In this document: in pieces, positions 18,529 through 28,179 of the stretch | Layout: each line of letters begins with the position of its first letter | Position numbering within the stretch: position 1 is the stretch's first letter | NCBI GenBank assembly: GCA_965222855.1 | Contig: CBDCUL010000014.1 | Location: 52,632 to 116,631, forward strand | DNA: 64,000 nucleotides | Origin: JABABV01 sp965222855 | GTDB lineage: Bacteria > Bacillota_I > Bacilli_A > Mycoplasmatales > JABABV01 | Reading direction: 5' to 3' | Translations under genes and position numbers: made by a program | The notes under the pieces: model-generated | Seen by the model: the letters and a program-made list of their open reading frames with translations, nothing else | The model's database searches: none | What the model was told of the DNA's origin: nothing

Positions 18529-19509
18529 ATGGCTTTAAAAAATAATATCGAAGCGCTTACAGAAGCGTTTCAACAATCAATGCAAAAAGATCCAACAGTA
18601 ATAATTTATGGTGAAGATGCTGGATTTGAAGGTGGAGTTTTCCGAGCAACTTCAGGAATTCAAAAGGAATTCGGCGAATTACGTTGTTTTGATGCTCCTA
18701 TTGCCGAAGCGGCAATTGTCGGAACTGCAATCGGAATGGCAATTAATGGTTTAAAACCAATCGTGGAAATGCAATTTCAAGGATTTATGTTTCCAGGGTA
18801 TCACCAACTAGTAGTGCATGCTGCTAGAATGCGTAATCGTTCACGTGGGCGCTATTCTGTACCTATGGTAATGCGTATGCCTATGGGTGGCGGAATTAGA
18901 GCGTTAGAACATCATTCTGAAGCAGTCGAAGCAATCTTTGCACACATCCCGGGACTTAAAGTAGTTATGCCTTCTAATCCATATGATACAAAAGGATTAA
19001 TGATCGCTGCAATTAACGACCCAGACCCAGTTGTATTTCTAGAACCAAAAGCAATTTATCGTGCTTTCCGTCAAGAAATACCAGCAGAAATGTATGAAGT
19101 AGAAATTGGTAAAGCGCGTATTTTACAAGAAGGTAATGATATTACTGTTGTTACTTATGGAGCGCAAGCAATCACTTGTTTAAAAGCATTACCACTATTA
19201 GCAGGTAAAGCAAGCGTTGAACTAATTGATCTTCGTACAATTTCTCCATGAGATAAAGAAGCCGTTTTAGAATCTGTGCGTAAAACTGGAAGATTATTAG
19301 TAATTCATGAAGCTGTTAGATCATTTAGTGTTGCTAGTGAAATTATCACAACAGTATCAGAAGAAGCATTTCTAAGTTTAGAAGTGCCTCCAATGCGATT
19401 AACTGGTTGAGATATTACAGTACCATTAGATAAAGGTGAAAAATATCACATCATTACTCAAGAACGTATTATTAACAAGATTTTAGAATCAGTTAATTAC
19501 AAAATATAA
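18529..19509 (+). CDS. pdhB: Pyruvate dehydrogenase E1 component, beta subunit
   Basis: This is a 326-residue protein with typical E1-beta sequence: IIYGEDAGFEGGVFRAT, FDAPIAEAAIVG, PIVEMQFQGF, GIRALEHHSEAVEAIFAHIPGLKVVMPS and the C-terminal DLRTISPWDKEAV. It forms the alpha2-beta2 E1 tetramer with PdhA. The gap to pdhA is 15 bases and contains an AAGGGG ribosome site. Two TGA codons near the C-terminus (19249, 19409) are Trp and are needed to reach the normal length. Confidence 0.96.
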
Positions 19510-19545
19510 TTATTAATTTAATACTATTAAAGGTGGTATAACCAT

Positions 19546-20808
19546 ATGTATCAATTTAAATTTGCTGATATTGGTGAAGGGATTCACGAAGGTAAACTTC
19601 TAAAATGAGAAGTTAAAGTTGGCGACAAAGTTGAAGACGGTGACAATTTGTTCACAGTTGAAACTGATAAAGTTAATGCTGAAATTCCTTGTCCAGTTGA
19701 CGGAATAATCGCGAAAATAAACTATCAAGAAGGCGACGTTATTCATGTTGGCGATGTCGTTGTTATTATTGATGATGGCACTGGTGCTGCAGAAGCTGCG
19801 TCTAAACCAGCAGTTGCAAAAATTCCAGTTCAAGAACCTGATGCTGGTGGCGTAGTTGGGGAAATCGTTGTTTCAAATGAAACACTAGATTTACCAACAC
19901 AAGCTCCAAAAACAATAAAAAACAATAACAAGAAACCACTAGCGAGCCCAGTTGCTCGTAAATTAGCAGCTGCAAAAAACATTAATTTAGCAGACGTTAC
20001 TGGTTCTGGTTATAACGGTCGTATTATGAAAAGTGACATTGTAAACTTTAAAGGTACAGCAACTGCTTCAACAACAGCAACAGTTGATTACACTTTAAAT
20101 AAAACAGCTGTTTTAGAAGATAAAGTCGTTCCTTTAACACAAATGCGTAAAGCAATTGCTAGAGCAATGACACGTTCAAAAACAATCATTCCAGAAATTA
20201 CACTACTAAAAGAAGTTAATATGACTAAATTAGTAGAACTACGTAATAAAATTAAAAATGGTAAAAAAATTAAAATTTCTTATATGCCATTTATTATTAG
20301 AGCATGTACTTTAGCAATTGAAGAATATCCAGTTTTCAATACTAAATTAGATGAGAAGAAACAAGCAATTGTTTATTCTAAAAACATTAATATCGGAATG
20401 GCAGCAGATACGCCTAAAGGATTAGTTGTCCCAGTTATTAAAAATGCTGACCAATTAAGTATCTTAGGACTAAATGCCCAAGTTTATGCTTTAGCTGGTA
20501 AAGCTCGTGCTAATCAATTAGCAATGAGTGATATGAGTGGCGGAACATTTACTATTACTAATTATGGTTCTGTTGGAGCCGATTACGGAACACAAGTTAT
20601 AAACTATCCAGAAGCAGCGATTTTAGGAATTGGGGCACTAAACACTAAACCAATTTATAACAACGCTGGAGAGTTAGAAAAAGCAATTACAATGATGATT
20701 TCTGTTTCAGCTGATCATCGTATTATCGATGGTGCTGACGTTGGTCGTTTTCTAATAGCAGTTAAAAACTATCTAGAAAATCCATCAATGATGTTAATGA
20801 AATGATAA
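19546..20808 (+). CDS. pdhC: Dihydrolipoamide acetyltransferase, PDH E2
   Basis: This is a 420-residue protein with three domains: one lipoyl domain (1-80, lipoylated Lys in VETDKVNAE), a peripheral subunit-binding domain (about 128-165, ASPVARKLAAAKNI...GSGYNGRI) and the acyltransferase core ending in SADHRIIDGADVGRF, which holds the catalytic His and Asp. It transfers acetyl from lipoyl to CoA. The last codons are TGA (Trp) and TAA. AGGTGG precedes ATG 19546. Its first about 320 bases are nearly identical to the start of pdhD, including the linker after the lipoyl domain. Confidence 0.96.
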
Positions 20809-20823
20809 GGAAGGGATTAATAT

Positions 20824-22692
20824 ATGTATCAATTTAAATTTGCCGATATTGGCGAAGGAATCCACGAAGGTAAACTTCTAAAATGAGAAGTTAAAGTTGG
20901 CGACAAAGTTGAAGATGGGGACAATTTGTTCACAGTTGAAACTGATAAAGTTAATGCCGAAATTCCTTGTCCAGTTGACGGAATAATCGCGAAAATAAAC
21001 TATCAAGAAGGCGAAATTATTCATGTTGGCGACGTTGTTGTCATTATTGATGATGGTAGTAGCGCTACTGCAACAGTTACTAAACCAGCAGTTGCTAAAA
21101 TTCCAGTTCAAGAACCTGATGCCGGAGGCGTAGTTGGTGAAATTATCGTTTCAAATGAAATTTTCCCAACTTTTGGCCCAACTAGTTCATTGCCTAAAGC
21201 AGCTCCAATAGCTGTCAAAAAAGCAACTAATGAAACAAATTCAAATAACACTAATAATTCATCTCATAAACAAACTGGTGCAAAACCAACTTGTGAAAAA
21301 GAATATGATTTAATTATTGTTGGTGCCGGTCCTGGTGGATATGTTGCTGCAGAACATGCTGCTAAAAACGGTTTAAAAACAGCAATAATTGAGCGTGAAT
21401 TTTTTGGTGGAGTATGTTTAAATGTTGGATGTATTCCAACAAAAGCATTATTAAAATCTGCAAAAATGTTTAATAAAGTTCAACATATCCAAGATTACGG
21501 AATTGATTTAAGTGCAGCAGCATTAAAATCATTAAAACCTAATTGAGATAAAATGATGAAACGTAAAGATGAGATTGTTGGACAATTAACTAAAGGTGTT
21601 CAATTCTTAATGCGTTCTAATAAAGTTGATATGTATACTGGTGAAGCAACATATCTTGGCAATCACGCTATTAGTGTTGACGGTAAAAAATTAGCTTATA
21701 AAAAACTAATTATTGCAACTGGTTCACGTGCCCGTATTATTCCTATCCCAGGATTAATTGATGCTCATAAAGCGGGGTTTGTCGTTACTTCAAAAGAAGC
21801 ACTATCTTTAGAAACATTACCAAAAAGCTTAGTTGTTATTGGTGCTGGTGTTATTGGTGTCGAATTTGCTTGTTTATTCCAAGCACTAGGTACAAAAGTA
21901 ACTATCTTACAAAATATTTCTGCTATTTTAGAAATGTTAGATAAAGATATTCAAAAAGAAATGTATAAAACTTTCACTGCTCGTGGGATTGATATTCATT
22001 TAGATGCCCAAATTAGTAAAGTAACTAACAATGCAATTTACTTCTCAGTAAATGGTAAAGAATTCAGTATTAAAGCTGATAAAATTTTAGTTTCTGTTGG
22101 TCGTGTACCAAATATTGAAGCGTTTAAAGATATGCCAAATCTAGAAATTGGTAAACGTGGCGAAATTGTCGTTGATGATTATTGCAACACTTCAGTTGAA
22201 GACGTTTATGCAATTGGTGATGTTAATGGTCGTTTAATGTTAGCGCATATTGCTAGTGCTGAAGGAATTAGTGTTATTGAAAATATTATCGGTAACACAA
22301 CTGCTAAAACTCACTACGATACAAACCCTAGCTGTATTTATACATTCCCTGAATGTTCTAGCGTTGGTTTAACTGAAGAACAAGCTAAAGCTCAAAAAAT
22401 TGATTACATTGCTCATAAAACACCATATCGTGTTTCTGGGAAAGCATTAGCTGATGGTGATACACAAGGATTCTGTAAAATGATCGTTGATCGTAACACT
22501 GAAGAAATTATTGGATTCCATTTATTAGGCGCTAGTGCGACTGATATTATTTCAGAAATCTGTGCTTTTATGGACTTAGAAGGAACTGTTTATGAACTAT
22601 CTCGTTCAATTCATCCTCATCCAACAATTGCTGAATTAATTGCTGATACAACTCGTCATATTTTATACAAATTAAATAAAGGTAAAAAATAA
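20824..22692 (+). CDS. pdhD: Dihydrolipoamide dehydrogenase, PDH E3, with N-terminal lipoyl domain
   Basis: This is a 622-residue protein. Residues 1-80 are a lipoyl domain (VETDKVNAE) almost identical to that of PdhC. After a linker of about 75 residues, including an Asn/Ser/Thr-rich stretch, comes the E3 flavoprotein: FAD motif GAGPGGYVAAEHAAKNG, redox disulphide GGVCLNVGCIPTK, NAD motif GAGVIGVEFACLF, and the C-terminal HPHPTIAELI with the catalytic His. E3 reoxidises dihydrolipoamide using NAD+. Lipoyl-E3 fusions are known in other Mollicutes. Its stop overlaps the ackA start (TAATG). Confidence 0.96.
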
Positions 22693-23879
22693 TGACAAAA
22701 ATTTTAGTTATTAATGCTGGTTCAAGCTCTGTTAAATTTCAACTTTATAATTATCCGAATCAAGTTTTATGTAAAGGTTTATGTGAACGTATTTTTATTG
22801 ATGGTCATTTTACAATTGAAATCAATGACAAAAAACATAAAACCGATGTAAAAATGGATTCACATCAAGATGCAATCCAAGTCATTTTAGATAATTTTAA
22901 AAAGCATAATATTATTAATGATTATGATGAAATTAAAATTATTGGTCATCGTGTAGTTCAAGGTGGCGATGTCTATCCTGAATCTATACTAATTAATGAT
23001 CAAGTGATTGAAAAATTAAATGATTTATCAAAATTAGCACCACTACATAATCCTGGTGCTGTTAATGTAATGAAAATTTTTCAAGCATTATGTCCTAACG
23101 CTAAAAACGTTGCAGTGTTTGATACTTCGTTTCATCAAACAATGCCTGCTAAAAACTATATTTACCCAGTACCATATGCTTGAAATCAAGAATATAGTGT
23201 TCGTAAATATGGGATGCACGGAACTTCTAACCGCTACATTGTCAAAAAAATAAAAGCCGATCTTAATTTAGAACACGGAAATATTATTAATTGTCATTTA
23301 GGTAATGGTGCCTCGATTACAGCTATTAAAAATTGAAAATGTTTTAATACTTCAATGGGTCTAACTCCTTTAGCAGGAATTATGATGGGATCACGTAGTG
23401 GTGACATCGACCCAGCTATTTTAGGCTATATGGCAAAAGCACTTAATAAAGATGTTTTTGAATTAACAAATATGTTAAATAAAGAATCTGGATTATTAGG
23501 TGTTAGTGGAATCTCTAGTGATATGCGCGATATTATCGCTGCTGCAAACGAAGGCAATCAAAGAGCAATCTTAGCACTAGATATTTATGTTAGTAAAATC
23601 GTTAATTACATTTCTATGTATTTAAATGACTTAGAAAACAAAACCGAAGTAATTGTCTTTACTGCTGGAATTGGTGAAAACGCTAGCTTAATTCGTGAGC
23701 GTGTTATCAATGCATTATATTTATCAAATGTTGAAATTGATCTTAAAATCAATAATCAAAGATCATCAGAAATGATCAAAATTTCAACTGATAATAGTCA
23801 AATTGATGTATATGTGATTCCGACTGATGAAGAAATTATGATTGCCCAAGATGCTTATAACATTGTCAACAATCAATAA
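22692..23879 (+). CDS. ackA: Acetate kinase
   Basis: This is a 395-residue protein with the N-terminal VINAGSSSVKFQLY, LAPLHNPGAV, FDTSFHQTMP, the MGLTPLAGIMMGSRSGDIDPAI block and FTAGIGENA, all standard for AckA. It makes ATP and acetate from acetyl phosphate. The ATG overlaps the pdhD stop by one base, so translation is coupled. Phosphotransacetylase (pta), often found between pdhD and ackA in relatives, is not here and must be elsewhere if the pathway works. TGA codons at 23181 and 23335 are Trp. Confidence 0.95.
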
Positions 23880-23889
23880 ATTACGATAT

Positions 23890-23928
23890 TTTAAAATACC
23901 ACTTTTTTTAAATAGTGGTATTTTAAAT
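23890..23928. terminator. Hairpin after ackA, probable terminator
   Basis: A perfect 14-pair stem (TTTAAAATACCACT with AGTGGTATTTTAAA) with an 11-base T-rich loop. It lacks a long T tail, but its position right after ackA supports termination or 3' end protection of the pdh operon. Confidence 0.6.
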
Positions 23929-23952
23929 ATTAGTAAACTAAGAAGGTAAAAT

Positions 23953-24603
23953 ATGATTAAAACTATTAAATCAAATTTTTATAACCAAAATATTTATATT
24001 TTAACTAATGATAATCAAAATACTTTGATTATTGATCCAGGAAATTCTGGACCACAAATTCTGGCTTATTTAAAAGAACAAAATTTAAATCCGCAAGCAG
24101 TTTTAATAACACATGGTCATTTTGATCATTTTTCAGGTTTAAATGAAGTTTTAGCAGTTTATCCTAATTTAGATATTTATATTGGTAAAAAAGATGTGCA
24201 CAATTTATTTGATCACGATTTAAATCTTTCTTATTTAAATCGTAACCAACTAGTCTTTATCGATAAAGATAAATATTTTAATCAAGTAATTGGAGTAGAA
24301 CAAAAAACTTATAATATCCATAATTTTAAAGTTGAAATTATCGATATTCCCGGACATACTCCTGGTTCAGTTTGTTTTCTATTTCCAGATTTAAATTATA
24401 TTTTTACTGGTGATACATTATTAAGAGAAAGTATTGGTCGTGTTGATTTAAAACATTCAGTGCCCCAATACTATCGTGAGAGTTTATTAAAATTCAGTCA
24501 CTTAGATAGTACAATGATCATTTATCCTGGTCATGGTATAAAAACTAAAATCGGTTATGAATTAGAACATAACGAAGCTTTAAAACAAATAATTCAAAAT
24601 TAA
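23953..24603 (+). CDS. Metallo-beta-lactamase fold hydrolase (glyoxalase II-like)
   Basis: This is a 216-residue protein with the zinc motif THGHFDHFSG (H-x-H-x-D-H, about residues 56-64), DIPGHTPGSVCF, GDTLLRESIGRVDL and the C-terminal YPGHG, the set typical of hydroxyacylglutathione hydrolase-like thioesterases. Substrate is unknown: such proteins in organisms without glutathione act on other thioesters. An AGAAGG ribosome site precedes ATG 23953. It lies between the pdh operon and nox but is separated from both by intergenic DNA. Confidence 0.88.
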   Translation: MIKTIKSNFYNQNIYILTNDNQNTLIIDPGNSGPQILAYLKEQNLNPQAVLITHGHFDHFSGLNEVLAVYPNLDIYIGKKDVHNLFDHDLNLSYLNRNQLVFIDKDKYFNQVIGVEQKTYNIHNFKVEIIDIPGHTPGSVCFLFPDLNYIFTGDTLLRESIGRVDLKHSVPQYYRESLLKFSHLDSTMIIYPGHGIKTKIGYELEHNEALKQIIQN

Positions 24604-24713
24604 TTTACTTAATAATAATTATTTGTTATCATTTAAAGTAGTAAATCAATAAATTTTTGAAAACTGATTATCAAAAATAAAATACAACTAAATTAAAGGA
24701 GAATTTACTTATT

Positions 24714-26084
24714 ATGAAAATTATTGTCGTTGGAATTAATCACGCTGGAACACATACAGTTCTAGCAGCCCGCAAACTATATCCAAATGCCGAAATTATT
24801 GGAATTGATCGTAATACTAATATTTCATTTTTAGCATGTGGAATTGCTTTATGAGTCGGAGGCGTTGTCAAACAACCTGATGGTTTATTTTATTCAAACA
24901 TTGAATTTTTACGTAGTCGCAAGATTGATGTAAGAATTGAAGAAGAATTAATCGATGTTGATTATAAAAACAAAAAAATCACTATTCGTAAAAATACAAA
25001 TAATGAAGAATACACAGAGTCTTATGACAAATTAGTATTAGGAACAGGTTCTTGACCAATCGTTCCACCATTCCCAGGCGTTAATGCTGAAGGGGTACAA
25101 ATTTGTAAACTATTTCAACATGCCCAAAAAATTAAAAAACTTGCTGAATCAAAAGATATCGAACATGTCACAATTGTTGGAGCAGGATACATTGGGATTG
25201 AATTAGTAGAAGCTTTCCATATTCAAGGTAAAAAAGTTACGCTTGTTGATATGGCCGGTCGTATAATGCCGCGTTATTTTGATGAAGAATTTACAGCTCC
25301 AATTCAAAATAAAATGGTTAAAGAAGGTATTAAATTAGCTTTAGGTGAAAAATTAAACCGTTTCGTCACTAATGAAGCAGGTCATGTTGTTGCTGTCGAA
25401 ACCGACAAAGACACATATAAATGTGATATTGCAATTATGGCAATTGGATTTAGACCAAATACTGCAATGTTCAAAGGGAAACTAGATTTAATTTCACCAA
25501 GTGGTGCAATTAAAACAAATCGCTATATGGAAACTTCACAAAAAGACGTTTTCGCTATCGGTGATAGTGTTGCTACTTTCAATAATGCAACTCAAGAATT
25601 AGGAAGCATTGCTTTAGCGACTAACGCAGTCCGTACTGGTACTATTGCTGCAATGAACTTAAATGGTCCCAAAATCGCCCATCCAGGTGTACAAGGAACT
25701 AATGGTATTTCAGTCTTTGGATTTAATTTAGCATCTGTTGGATTATCTGAAGTTGCATGTAAAATGAATAAAGATTTAGAATATAAAACAGTTTTACATG
25801 AAGATTATGCTCGCCCAGCATTCATGCCAGAAAACCATAAAGTAATGGCTAAAATTATTTGAGAAGCTAAAACAGGCCGTATAATCGGTGGTCAAATTGG
25901 TTCAGTTGGACATCATGAAGATGCAATCATTGCACTTTCATTAGCAATCCAAACTAAAACAACAATTAACCAATTAGCTTTCTTAGATATCTTTTTCTTA
26001 CCGCATTATGATAAACCAGTTCACTGATTATCAGAAACAGCATTAAAAGGAATTGGATTTAGTTTAGAAGAACTAAAAAAATAA
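24714..26084 (+). CDS. nox: NADH oxidase (H2O-forming type)
   Basis: This is a 456-residue flavoprotein. It has an FAD motif at the start (KIIVVGINHAGTHTVLAA), the redox-active Cys in NISFLACGIALW (about residue 43), a second dinucleotide motif GAGYIGIELVEAF, and FAIGDSVATF near the FAD site. The single Cys and the layout match the water-forming Nox of Mollicutes and lactic bacteria, which regenerates NAD+ with O2. AAAGGAG precedes ATG 24714. It complements NADH production by PDH next door. In-frame TGA codons at 24851 and 25861 are Trp. Confidence 0.93.
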
Positions 26085-26100
26085 CAATTTTATAATACAT

Positions 26101-26137
26101 AAAAAAAATAAAGTTATTAAAAACTTTATTTTTTTAT
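26101..26137. terminator. Bidirectional terminator between nox and the minus-strand DUF192-like gene
   Basis: AAATAAAGTT, short A/T loop, AACTTTATTTTTTT. It serves nox on plus and, through its A run, the convergent gene on minus, whose stop codon (26134-26136) lies at its edge. Confidence 0.75.
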
Positions 26138-26535
26138 TTAAATAGAATGATATTTTCAGTTTTTTTAATTTTTAAATAATCACCAAGTTTAATATCTAAT
26201 AATTCAACATCATCTTTTTTTAAAATAAAGCAATAATTACTATTTTTAACATAGTTAGTTATTTCATTAGGATTAAGATGGTATGTTTTTAAAACTTTAA
26301 AATGACAATTAACAAAAATAATGTCATAATTATTATTGAATTTAAAAGTATTAAATCCTTTAGCGTTTTTGATTAAGAAACCTTGATCATCATCAATGTG
26401 GATTAATTTACGGAATAAAAAATTCTTTTCTCAAAAGGAAGAAATTAGATTAATTTTTATTTTTGTATTTTTCGAATTATGTCATAAAAAATATTTACTA
26501 CGGTTTATTTTAAAATTTAAAAATCAATTACTCAT
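26134..26535 (-). CDS. DUF192-like small protein
   Basis: This is a 133-residue protein on the minus strand. The start is ATG at 26535 with an AGGAG ribosome site just upstream. Three TGA codons (Trp) lie in its first third, so it is invisible to a standard-code search. The central part (FRKLIHIDDDQGFLIKNAKGFNTFKFNNNYDIIFVN) and the C-terminal LLDIKLGDYLKI follow the DUF192 pattern of a short beta fold with a W/NN-x-x-DIIF strand and a late GD turn. The family has no firm function. The resemblance is moderate, and no signal peptide is present. Confidence 0.5.
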
Positions 26536-26562
26536 ATAGAAACTCCTAAATAATTGCAATTA

Positions 26563-26593
26563 TTGTCATTATTTTATGATAATATTATATAAT
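26563..26593 (+). promoter_or_regulatory. Probable promoter of yebC
   Basis: TTGTCA (26563-26568) and TATAAT (26588-26593), with a long 19-base spacer; an overlapping TATATA gives a closer fit. It lies between the divergent DUF192-like gene and yebC. Confidence 0.4.
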
Positions 26594-26640
26594 ATTTTAA
26601 AGAATTATAATTATATATATATGAAATGAGGATCAAATTT

Positions 26641-27363
26641 ATGTCAGGACATTCAAAATGAGCCAATATCAAACACCGTAAAGCAGCTCAAGATAACAAA
26701 AGAGGAAAAATATTTCAAAAACTTTCAAAAGAAATTTGTATGAGCGCTAAACAAAAAGGTGACAACCCCAATACAAACACTAGTTTACGCTTATTGTTAT
26801 TAAAAGCCAAAGCAGCTAACATGCCAAAATCAATCGTTCAGAAAGCGTTGTCAAAATCAAAAAACCCCGACCAAGCTAATTGAGAAGAAATTACTTATGA
26901 AGGCTATGGTCCTTCAGGGAGTGCCTTCATTGTAAGATGTTTAAGTGACAACCGTAATCGCGTTTCAAGTTTTGTAAAAGCAACTTTTCGTAAATTTGGC
27001 GGAAACTTAGGTAGTGGCGGTGCCGTTACATATTTATTTACTTTATTTGGTAAAATAAATATTACAACTAATTTAGATGAAGAAGATTTATTAAATAAAT
27101 TATTAGAATTAGATGTTGATATTTATACGCATATTGAAGATTTAGAATATGAAATTTTAACAACACCTGAAACATTAAGTAATACAAGTACTGCATTAAC
27201 TGAAGATAGTGACGTTAATGTTGATAGCTTTGGATTAGAATTCGTTCCAAACGAAGTATTAGACTTACCAGAAGAGCGAATTAGTAGTTGTCTAAAACTG
27301 TTTAATACGCTAATGGCTAATGAAGATATTGATGAAGTTTTCTGTAATGTGAAATTAAATTAA
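26641..27363 (+). CDS. yebC: YebC/PmpR family protein
   Basis: This is a 240-residue protein starting MSGHSKWANIKHRKAAQDNKRGKIF, the family hallmark, followed by NMPKSIVQKAL and YEGYGPSG. The C-terminal part includes FGLEFVPNE. The family comprises cytoplasmic proteins described as transcriptional regulators and, more recently for some members, as factors that relieve ribosome stalling. Which role applies is not visible in the sequence. ATGAGGATC upstream of ATG 26641 supplies the ribosome site. TGA at 26659 and 26881 are Trp. Confidence 0.95.
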
Positions 27364-27392
27364 AGGAATTTGGCCAAATATATTAGATATAT

Positions 27393-27420
27393 AAGTTATA
27401 AGGAATGAGGTTTATAACTT
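27393..27420 (+). promoter_or_regulatory. Inverted repeat enclosing the dprA ribosome-binding site
   Basis: AAGTTATA (27393-27400) and TATAACTT (27413-27420) form a perfect eight-pair stem. The 12-base loop AGGAATGAGGTT contains the ribosome site, and the stem ends directly against ATG 27421. It could present or restrict the site; alternatively it is an operator. Confidence 0.45.
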
Positions 27421-28152
27421 ATGGATAATATATTATTATTTTGATCAATCAAATATAATGGCGATTGAAACAAAATCGCTAAAGCTATTTCTAATAATTT
27501 AAAAATCAGTAATATTGATTTAGAGAATTGTGAAAAACAATCTCAAAAAATTAATTATATTACGATATTAAATCATAAATATCCGCAAAGTTTGTTAAAA
27601 TTAACTAAACCACCATTTATTTTATTTTACAAAGGAAACATTGAATTATTAAAACATCCTGCTAAAATTGCTGTTATCGGTTCTCGTAACAATAGCAATT
27701 ATAGTAAACACAAAACGATTAATTTTGTGCAAAAAGCAGTTGATAATAATTATTTAATTGTTAGTGGAATGGCTAAAGGAATAGATAGCATTGCACATCA
27801 AAGTGCATTATCATCTAGTGGATTAACAATCGCTGTTTTAGGCTCGGGTATTGATTTAGTTTATCCTGCTTCTAATAAATTATTATATAAACAGATTATC
27901 AAACACGGTTTGGTTATCTCAGAATACCCATATTCAACACCACCAGATGCTAAAAATTTTAAAGTTCGCAATCGAATTGTCGCAGGATTAGTAAATAAAA
28001 TTTTTGTTATTGAAGCAAAATTAAAATCTGGTACAATGAATACTGTAAAATGAGGTTTAGAGATCGGCAACGATATTTATTGCTCAGATGCTCCAGGACA
28101 AGAAAATGCTGGATGCCACCAATTGATTAAAGAAGGAGCTAATCCAATTTAA
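27421..28152 (+). CDS. dprA: DNA processing protein DprA (Smf)
   Basis: This is a 243-residue protein with the Rossmann-like DprA core: AVIGSRNNSNYS, VSGMAKGIDSIAHQSAL, VLGSGIDLVYPASN, ISEYPYSTPP and FKVRNRIVAGL. DprA loads RecA on incoming single-stranded DNA during transformation. The N-terminal SAM-like part is short and there is no C-terminal winged helix, so it is a minimal form. ATG 27421 is preceded by an inverted repeat containing the ribosome site. Together with comEC at the window start it suggests retained DNA-uptake functions, though natural competence in such organisms is uncertain. It is followed 27 bases later by topA, as in many Firmicutes. Confidence 0.9.
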
Positions 28153-28179
28153 TCAAAATATTAAAATTGGAGTATTATT

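Noticed and set aside
19600..21111. Two similar minus-strand ORFs opposite pdhC and pdhD starts (77 residues each)
   Set aside because: Their similarity simply mirrors the duplicated lipoyl domains on the plus strand.
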